A stretch of DNA of 64,000 nt from Arsenicitalea aurantiaca (GTDB taxonomy: Bacteria > Pseudomonadota > Alphaproteobacteria > Rhizobiales > Devosiaceae): contig NZ_RZNJ01000003.1 in the NCBI RefSeq assembly GCF_003994485.1, positions 62,525 through 126,524 of the forward strand. The letters are read 5' to 3'. A program made the position numbers and the translations under genes. The notes beneath the pieces are model-generated. The model saw only the letters and a list, made by a program, of their open reading frames with translations, searched no databases and was not told the origin of the DNA. How positions within the stretch are numbered: the first letter of the stretch is position 1; each line of letters opens with the position of its first letter. Shown piece by piece: positions 59,053 to 64,000 of this stretch.

Positions 59053-60075
59053 TCAGCATCCGAAGGCTTCGAACACCGCATCGGTCACCGCCATCATGCC
59101 CACTTCGCGCCGCCGGACATTGGTGATGATCTGCCGCGCATAGCGCTGGAGGAGCGCCGTCTGTTTCGCATCTGGCCGGGCGACCGCCAGCAGCAGGCCT
59201 GCCGCCATGGCCTGCGAGGCCGCCATGTTTCCATCATCGCACTTGATCGCATAGCCGAGCCCGAGATCCCGGATTGCGCCGCACTGCACGCCCTCGGCGC
59301 CGCCCTTCTGCATCACGCGCCCGCCGAACGCCTCCATGACGAGCGTATCGAAATGGCCGGTGCCCGCCACCAGATGCGGATGACTGGTCGCCGCATCAAA
59401 GAGCCGCATCGCCGCGGCGCCAAGTTCGGGCGACAGCCCCTGCCCCGTCGCCATGCGCGCAAAGCCGCCCGCAAAGGCCGAGAGCGGGGCGGCATAGGTC
59501 GGGATCGAGCAGCCGTCGGTGCCACACCGTTCGGTGGTGAGCGCCACGCCGAGCACGGTCTCGACTGCCGCGCGAACACGCTGCTGAACCGGGTGGTCGG
59601 GATCGACATAGTGCTCGGGCGGCACGCCGAGCGCCCGCGCCACCGAGAGCATGCCGGCATGCTTGCCCGAGCAATTGTTGTGAAGCGCGCTGGGCTCCTC
59701 GCCCGCGGCACGCAGGGCCGAACGGGCAGCGGGGTTTGTCGGCGCGTGGGCGCCACATTCGAGGGCGTCGGCAGCAAGCCCGATTTCGCCGAGAAAGCGG
59801 GTCACCCCCGCCACATGGTCGGTTTCGCCATGATGGCTTGCGCAGGCAAGGGCCAGATCCTCGTCGCTGAGCGCAAAGCGCTCGATCGCGCCGGCGCCGA
59901 CCATGGCGAGGGCCTGCATGGATTTGATTGCCGACCGCGGAAAGACCGGCCAGTCCGTATCGCCAAGGCTCGCGACGATCTGCCCCTCGGCGTCGGCAAG
60001 AACCATGGCGCCGCGATGGCGGTTCTCGACCCAGTTGCCACGTATGGTCTGCACGAGAATCGGATTGGCTTGCAT
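59053..60075 (-). CDS. Class 3 L-asparaginase (ReAV-like)
   Basis: Hydrolyses L-asparagine (340 aa), of the family of the Rhizobium etli inducible asparaginase, unrelated to the E. coli enzymes. The active-site residues known in ReAV are at identical positions: Ser48 and Lys51 (FPRSAIKSMQ), Ser80 (ACASHHGE), Cys135 and Lys138 (HNNCSGKHAG) and Cys189 (GTDGCSIPTY). The zinc site therefore looks intact. It ends 5 bases from the TIGR03808 gene. The ATG at 60075 has no Shine-Dalgarno sequence and stands right after a terminator-like hairpin, which suggests control of its expression. Confidence 0.92.
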   Translation of the reverse strand: MQANPILVQTIRGNWVENRHRGAMVLADAEGQIVASLGDTDWPVFPRSAIKSMQALAMVGAGAIERFALSDEDLALACASHHGETDHVAGVTRFLGEIGLAADALECGAHAPTNPAARSALRAAGEEPSALHNNCSGKHAGMLSVARALGVPPEHYVDPDHPVQQRVRAAVETVLGVALTTERCGTDGCSIPTYAAPLSAFAGGFARMATGQGLSPELGAAAMRLFDAATSHPHLVAGTGHFDTLVMEAFGGRVMQKGGAEGVQCGAIRDLGLGYAIKCDDGNMAASQAMAAGLLLAVARPDAKQTALLQRYARQIITNVRRREVGMMAVTDAVFEAFGC

Positions 60076-60082
60076 GAGAAAA

Positions 60083-60125
60083 CGGCCCGGTTGATGTCCC
60101 CTGAGGGAGGGACCTTACCGGGCCG
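60083..60125 (-). promoter_or_regulatory. Hairpin with T-run directly before the asparaginase start
   Basis: CGGCCCGGT (minus strand 60125-60117) pairs with ACCGGGCCG (60091-60083) around a 25-base loop that contains the smaller hairpin CCCT/AGGG. It is followed by TTTTCTC and the asparaginase ATG. It could terminate readthrough from the SH3-protein gene, or act as an attenuator or translational switch for the asparaginase gene. Confidence 0.7.
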
Positions 60126-60189
60126 AGAAAGTCAACGGCAGGAGGTCAGGCAGGACCCGGCCATGCATGGACCGGGGGAGAGGCGAAGA

Positions 60190-60519
60190 TCAGTGGCCGG
60201 CGAGCGTCAGATAGCGGGAATTGACCCAGCCCTTCTGGAAGCCGCGTTCGATCAGGCACCAGTCGGCACCCTGGTCCATCACGATGCAGCGCTCGACCCA
60301 GACCCGGGCATTGGGGGAAAGCTCACCGGTCTTCTGGGAGTAGGAGGCCGGCCATTTGCGCACGTTGAGATGGTCCCAATGCGCAACACCCGTCACGCGC
60401 GCCGGCTGCTCCACATGATAACCGGCGGCCATGGCCGGCTGCACGGCGAACACTGCGGCGCTGGCGATCACCATGCCGGCCAGCGTGGCGACCAGAAGCT
60501 TTTCATGGTTCTTTTTCAT
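60190..60519 (-). CDS. Exported SH3-domain protein
   Basis: Small secreted protein (109 aa) with a signal peptide (about residues 1-31, ending AMA-A) and a bacterial SH3 domain. Its pattern is WDHLNVRKWPASYSQKTGEL, then VWVERCIVMDQGADWCLIER and GFQKGWVNSRYL. Two cysteines (CIVM and WCLI) may form a disulphide. Proteins of this type bind peptidoglycan or envelope partners. It is co-oriented with asparaginase. Confidence 0.85.
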   Translation of the reverse strand: MKKNHEKLLVATLAGMVIASAAVFAVQPAMAAGYHVEQPARVTGVAHWDHLNVRKWPASYSQKTGELSPNARVWVERCIVMDQGADWCLIERGFQKGWVNSRYLTLAGH

Positions 60520-60668
60520 CTCAAGCCCTCGAGCTCTTCAATTGCGATAATGTGAAGCTATCGCGAGCGATTTGAACGCCTCGTGAGATCGGCATTCATC
60601 TGCCATTCAGCGTTTGCCTATGACACGCGCCTCGGGCACTCTCGCGCTGCAAGCAACGGAGCCGGCCC

Positions 60669-62180
60669 ATCTCGAGCTACGACCTCATCGTCATCGGCGG
60701 CGGCATCAATGGCTGCGGCATAGCCCGGGACGCTGCGGGGCGCGGCTACGGGGTCATGCTCGCCGAGATGAACGACCTTGCAAGCGGCACGTCCTCGGGC
60801 TCGACCAAGCTCGTGCATGGCGGGTTGCGCTATCTGGAGCATTACGAGTTCCGTCTCGTGCGCGAAGCGCTGATCGAGCGTGAAATTCTCTGGGCGAACG
60901 CCCCGCACATCATCTGGCCGCTGCGCTTCGTGCTGCCGCACCACAAGGGCCTGCGCCCGGCCTGGCTCCTGCGGCTCGGGCTCTTCCTTTACGATCATCT
61001 GGGCGGGCGTAAGCTCCTGCCCCCGACGCGCACGCTCGACCTGCGCAAGGACCCCGCAGGCGCCCCGTTGCGCGAGGGGTTCTCGCGCGCCTTCGAATAT
61101 TCCGATTGCTGGGTCATCGATTCCCGGCTCGTCGTGCTCAACGCCATGGATGCGGCCGAACGGGGCGCGCGCATCCGCACGCGCACCGCAGTGCGCTCGG
61201 CCCGGCGTGAGGACGATCGCTGGCATGTCGAGTTCGAAGATCTGCGCACCGGCGCAAGAGAAGTCGCCACGGCCCGCATGCTCGTCAATGCGGCGGGCCC
61301 ATGGGTCGACAGCGTGCTCGGGGGCGTGGTCGGGCGGAACGGCGCCCACAATGTGCGACTCGTTCAGGGCAGCCACATCGTCGTGCCGAAAATCTTCGAG
61401 CACGACCGCGCGTATTTCTTCCAGAATGCGGATGGGCGGATCATCTTCGCCATCCCCTATGAGCACGACACGACGCTGATCGGCACCACCGATCGCGATT
61501 ACACCGGTGATCCGGAGGACGTCGCCGCGACTGACGAGGAGATCGGCTATCTCTGCGCGGCGGCGAGCGAGTATTTCCGCGTACCGATCCGCCCCGAAGA
61601 CGTCGTCTGGACCTATTCGGCCGTCCGCCCGCTCTACGACGACGGCGCAAGCGCCGCCCAGGAAGCCACCCGCGACTATGTGCTGAAGACCGATACTGCC
61701 GCGGGCGTGCCGCTTCTCTCGGTCTTCGGGGGCAAGATCACCACCTATCGCCGGCTCGCCGAATCGGCACTTGAGAAGATCGAGGCCGAACTGGGCGCGC
61801 GCGGTACGGCCTGGACCGCCAAGGCTCCCCTCCCCGGCGGGGAGTTCGCACCCACGGGCTATGAAGCGGAGGTCTCGCGCCTTCTTGCCGACCACCCCTT
61901 CCTGCCCGAGGCCCTCGCGCGCCGGCTCGTCCGTTTCTACGGCCGCCGTACCTGGGCGATGCTTTCGGGGCGCGACAGCCTCGCCGCGCTCGGAGAGCAT
62001 TTCGGAGAGGGGCTCCACGCCGCCGAGGTCGACTATCTTCTCGCCGCCGAATTTGCCGAGACCGCCGAGGACATTCTCTGGCGCCGCACAAGGCTCGGGC
62101 TTCACGGCGAGGCCGTGAACCGGGTCGCGCTCGAGCACTATCTCAGCGGCTCAAGGCAAAGCGCGAGGGAGGAACGATGA
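60669..62180 (+). CDS. glpD: Glycerol-3-phosphate dehydrogenase GlpD, non-standard start
   Basis: Membrane-associated FAD enzyme (503 aa) that oxidises glycerol-3-phosphate to dihydroxyacetone phosphate and feeds quinone. The FAD site is [20 protein letters not shown] at residues 4-23. Further conserved parts are [20 protein letters not shown] and [20 protein letters not shown]. The frame containing this N-terminus has no ATG, GTG or TTG before the conserved part. An ATC at 60669-60671 stands 7 bases after GGAG and gives the expected length and N-terminus. The first ATG in frame (60756) would delete the FAD site. It overlaps glpK by 4 bases (ATGA). Confidence 0.9.
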   Translation: MSSYDLIVIGGGINGCGIARDAAGRGYGVMLAEMNDLASGTSSGSTKLVHGGLRYLEHYEFRLVREALIEREILWANAPHIIWPLRFVLPHHKGLRPAWLLRLGLFLYDHLGGRKLLPPTRTLDLRKDPAGAPLREGFSRAFEYSDCWVIDSRLVVLNAMDAAERGARIRTRTAVRSARREDDRWHVEFEDLRTGAREVATARMLVNAAGPWVDSVLGGVVGRNGAHNVRLVQGSHIVVPKIFEHDRAYFFQNADGRIIFAIPYEHDTTLIGTTDRDYTGDPEDVAATDEEIGYLCAAASEYFRVPIRPEDVVWTYSAVRPLYDDGASAAQEATRDYVLKTDTAAGVPLLSVFGGKITTYRRLAESALEKIEAELGARGTAWTAKAPLPGGEFAPTGYEAEVSRLLADHPFLPEALARRLVRFYGRRTWAMLSGRDSLAALGEHFGEGLHAAEVDYLLAAEFAETAEDILWRRTRLGLHGEAVNRVALEHYLSGSRQSAREER

Positions 62181-63667
62181 AAAAGCACATCCTGGCGATC
62201 GATCAGGGCACGACCTCGAGCCGCGCCATCATCTTCGATGGCGACCAGAAGATCGTGGCGGTCGCCCAGAAGGAATTCACCCAGATCTACCCGAAATCCG
62301 GATGGGTCGAGCATGACCCTGAGGAAATCTGGGACAGCGTTCGCTGGGCCATCGGCGAGGCGCTCGCCAAGGCCGGCCTCGAGGCGAAAAACATCGCCGC
62401 GATCGGCATCACCAACCAGCGCGAAACCGCGATCCTCTGGGACCGCAAGACCGGCAAGCCCATTCACAACGCCATCGTCTGGCAGGATCGGCGCACCGCT
62501 TCGGTCTGCGAAAAGCTGCGCAAGGCCGGCCATGAACGCATGGTGAGCCGCAAGACGGGGCTTCTGCTCGACCCCTATTTCTCGGCGACCAAGATCGGCT
62601 GGGTGCTCGACAAGGTCCGGGGGGCACGCCGGCGCGCCGAAGCGGGCGAACTGGCCTTCGGCACGGTGGACAGCTTTCTCATCTGGCGGCTGACGGGCGG
62701 GCATCGCCACCTCACCGACGCCACCAATGCCTGCCGCACGCTGCTATTCGACATCGGGGCCCATCGCTGGGACGACAGGCTGCTCGCGCTCTTCGGCGTG
62801 CCGGCCGCGCTCCTTCCCGAGGTCAAGGACTGTGCCGATGATTTCGGCGAAACTGATCCGGACCTGTTCGGGGCGGCTATTCCGATCCGCGGGGTCGCCG
62901 GCGACCAGCATGCCGCGAGCATCGGGCAGGCCTGCTTCATGCCGGGCATGATCAAATCCACCTATGGCACGGGCTGCTTTGCGGTGCTCAACACCGGCGA
63001 GACGCTGGTGCGCTCCAAAAACAGGCTCCTGACCACCATCGCCTATCGCCTCGATGGCAAGACCATTTATGCGCTCGAAGGCTCGATCTTCGTGGCCGGG
63101 GCAGCTGTGCAGTGGCTTCGCGACGGGCTTGGCATCGTCAAGGCCGCGAGCGAGACCGGTCCCCTCGCCCGCTCCTCAGATCCCGAACAGCAGGTCTATC
63201 TGGTGCCTGCCTTTGTCGGGCTCGGGGCTCCGTGGTGGGATGCCGATGCGCGCGGGGCGATCTACGGGCTGACGCGCAATTCGGGCCCTGCCGAGATCGC
63301 CCGCGCCGCCCTCGAATCGGTCTCCTACCAGACGCGCGACCTGCTCGACGCCATGCATAGGGACTGGAAGCAGGCCGGTGGCGAAACGGTGCTGCGCGTC
63401 GATGGCGGCATGGTCGCGTCGGATTGGACGATGCAGTTTCTCGCCGACATCCTCGATGCGCCCGTCGACCGGCCAACTGTCCTCGAGACCACAGCCCTTG
63501 GCGCGGCATGGCTGGCGGGGCAGGCCGTCGGCGCATGGCCAGACGCCGAGACCTTCGCCGCCCGCTGGGCGCGCGACCGCCGGTTCGAACCGCAAATGGA
63601 CGCCAAGACCCGGAAAGCCAAGCTCAATGGCTGGCGCGACGCAGTCAGGCGCACCCTGAGCCACTAG
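62177..63667 (+). CDS. glpK: Glycerol kinase GlpK
   Basis: Phosphorylates glycerol to glycerol-3-phosphate (496 aa). It has the FGGY-kinase N-terminus [16 protein letters not shown], the substrate segments [18 protein letters not shown] and [11 protein letters not shown], the phosphate-binding [12 protein letters not shown] and STYGTGCF, and the ATP site [19 protein letters not shown]. With glpD it makes the two-step entry of glycerol into central metabolism; no glpF or regulator is in the window. Length as expected. Confidence 0.96.
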   Translation: MKKHILAIDQGTTSSRAIIFDGDQKIVAVAQKEFTQIYPKSGWVEHDPEEIWDSVRWAIGEALAKAGLEAKNIAAIGITNQRETAILWDRKTGKPIHNAIVWQDRRTASVCEKLRKAGHERMVSRKTGLLLDPYFSATKIGWVLDKVRGARRRAEAGELAFGTVDSFLIWRLTGGHRHLTDATNACRTLLFDIGAHRWDDRLLALFGVPAALLPEVKDCADDFGETDPDLFGAAIPIRGVAGDQHAASIGQACFMPGMIKSTYGTGCFAVLNTGETLVRSKNRLLTTIAYRLDGKTIYALEGSIFVAGAAVQWLRDGLGIVKAASETGPLARSSDPEQQVYLVPAFVGLGAPWWDADARGAIYGLTRNSGPAEIARAALESVSYQTRDLLDAMHRDWKQAGGETVLRVDGGMVASDWTMQFLADILDAPVDRPTVLETTALGAAWLAGQAVGAWPDAETFAARWARDRRFEPQMDAKTRKAKLNGWRDAVRRTLSH

Positions 63668-63677
63668 CGGCAAGCTT

Positions 63678-63756
63678 ACTCATCCGCCCTTCGGGCACCT
63701 TCTCCCCCTTGGGGGAGAAGGTGGCTCGCGCAAAGCGCGAGACGGATTAGGGGGAC
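63678..63756. repeat. Palindromic intergenic repeat, family B, copy 3
   Basis: CTCATCCGCCCTTCGGGCAC, then CTTCTCCCCCTTGGGGGAGAAGG and the GCGCG palindrome with AGACGGATTAGGGGG. It is related to the elements at 16747-16893 and 22161-22363. It lies in the convergent gap between glpK and the alcohol dehydrogenase gene. Confidence 0.8.
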
Positions 63757-63759
63757 CGT

Positions 63760-64000
63760 CTAGTAACTCGCCTCGAGCATCGCGAGAAAATCCCCAACCT
63801 CGGCCTTCCGCGGATTGGTCGCCGTCGAGTGGTCGCGCACCGCGTGCTCGGCCATTTCCGGCAGAACGTCGCGTGGCACGCCCATCGCCGACAGGGTCGC
63901 CGGCAGCCCCAGATCCGCTGCGAACCGCCGCAGCGCATCGGCCAGGTCCGCGTTCGGCTCGAGACCGAGCACCCGTGCGATGGCCTCGTATTTGCGCCCC
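63760..64000 (-). CDS. C-terminal part of an iron-type alcohol dehydrogenase (partial)
   Basis: The last 79 codons of a gene running off the right edge. The product ends with GRKYEAIARVLG, LPATLSAMGVPRDVLPEMAE and DHSTATNPRKAEVGDFLAML, the usual C-terminus of group III iron-containing alcohol dehydrogenases (DHSTATNPR is the conserved end motif). The iron ligands would be in the missing part. It stands next to the glycerol genes, so a polyol or diol substrate is possible. Confidence 0.82.
   Translation of the reverse strand, partial: GRKYEAIARVLGLEPNADLADALRRFAADLGLPATLSAMGVPRDVLPEMAEHAVRDHSTATNPRKAEVGDFLAMLEASY

Noticed and set aside
60107-60135. Promoter with TTGACT (minus strand 60135-60130) for asparaginase
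   Set aside because: The position 17 bases downstream reads TCCCTC, which is not a plausible -10; the hexamer is probably accidental.
58300-60555. Open frame of 751 codons on the plus strand
   Set aside because: It covers the frameshifted TIGR03808 gene in a wrong frame and is antisense to asparaginase and the SH3 gene; no recognisable domain.
60614-60883. ATG-started frame (MPMTRASG...) as the beginning of glpD
   Set aside because: It is out of frame with the FAD-binding N-terminus of GlpD and has an arginine/histidine-rich shadow composition.
1-64000. tRNA, rRNA genes, transposases, integrases
   Set aside because: None recognised by eye on either strand; short tRNA-like stems could be missed without a covariance-model search.

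Overview
The window is very GC-rich, tightly packed chromosomal DNA. Long open frames on the antisense strand are common and should not be read as genes. The gene content points to an alphaproteobacterium of the order Hyphomicrobiales (Rhizobiales), probably a non-symbiotic, Devosiaceae-like lineage; that placement is an inference. The supporting features are a ccmIEFH (cycHJKL) operon followed by feuQ-feuP, a MucR/Ros regulator, a DivJ-like kinase, a CtrA-like box motif, DUF1491, DUF2336 and DUF5330 genes, a Mrp/Pha antiporter operon and a Rhodobacter-type gene transfer agent (GTA) cluster.

Layout. 1-4158: tail of an unknown gene and the cytochrome c maturation operon ccmI-E-F-H (minus strand). 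4288-8966: a flavoprotein pair (DAO-like plus a sarcosine-oxidase-alpha-like protein) that converges, with an antisense overlap, on an unrecognised gene. 9119-12080: an outer-membrane lipoprotein, feuQ, feuP and a FeuN-like periplasmic protein. 12131-28571: a complete GTA structural cluster on the minus strand. It runs from a small-terminase-like gene through large terminase, portal, two small genes, prohead protease, capsid, connectors, tail proteins, NlpC/P60 peptidase and host-specificity protein to a muramidase-holin fusion. Two toxin-antitoxin-type modules (DUF4160/DUF2442 and Phd/VapC) sit on the opposite strand inside it. 28641-31810: a KTSC protein, a DUF2254 membrane protein, a glutaredoxin-MauE fusion and a divergent MerR regulator that share a mer-type operator. 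31807-36470: a class D beta-lactamase with a cysteine-cluster protein, divergent from penicillin-binding protein 1A and a DUF1214/DUF1254 pair. 36475-45286: envelope and cell-cycle genes (lipoprotein, DUF2336, DUF1491, peptidoglycan-binding protein, DivJ-like kinase), sufE, a DUF6456/DnaA-like HTH pair and mucR. 45458-51364: mrpABCDEFG. 51602-59047: msrB, oligopeptidase B, sodB, a receiver protein, a LOG-like protein, a HerA-like ATPase and a frameshifted TIGR03808-type gene. 59053-64000: a class 3 L-asparaginase, an SH3 protein, glpD-glpK and the end of an iron-type alcohol dehydrogenase.

The most unusual feature is the two addiction-type modules embedded antisense in the GTA head operon: transcription of the GTA genes would run antisense through both. 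Other points of interest are a mer-like operator controlling a thiol-redox membrane protein through a MerR that lacks the first mercury cysteine, glpD with no ordinary start codon (an ATC follows a good ribosome binding site), a clean one-base frameshift in the TIGR03808 gene, a terminator-like hairpin against the asparaginase start codon, and two families of palindromic intergenic repeats concentrated in the GTA region. I saw no tRNA, rRNA, CRISPR array or transposase.
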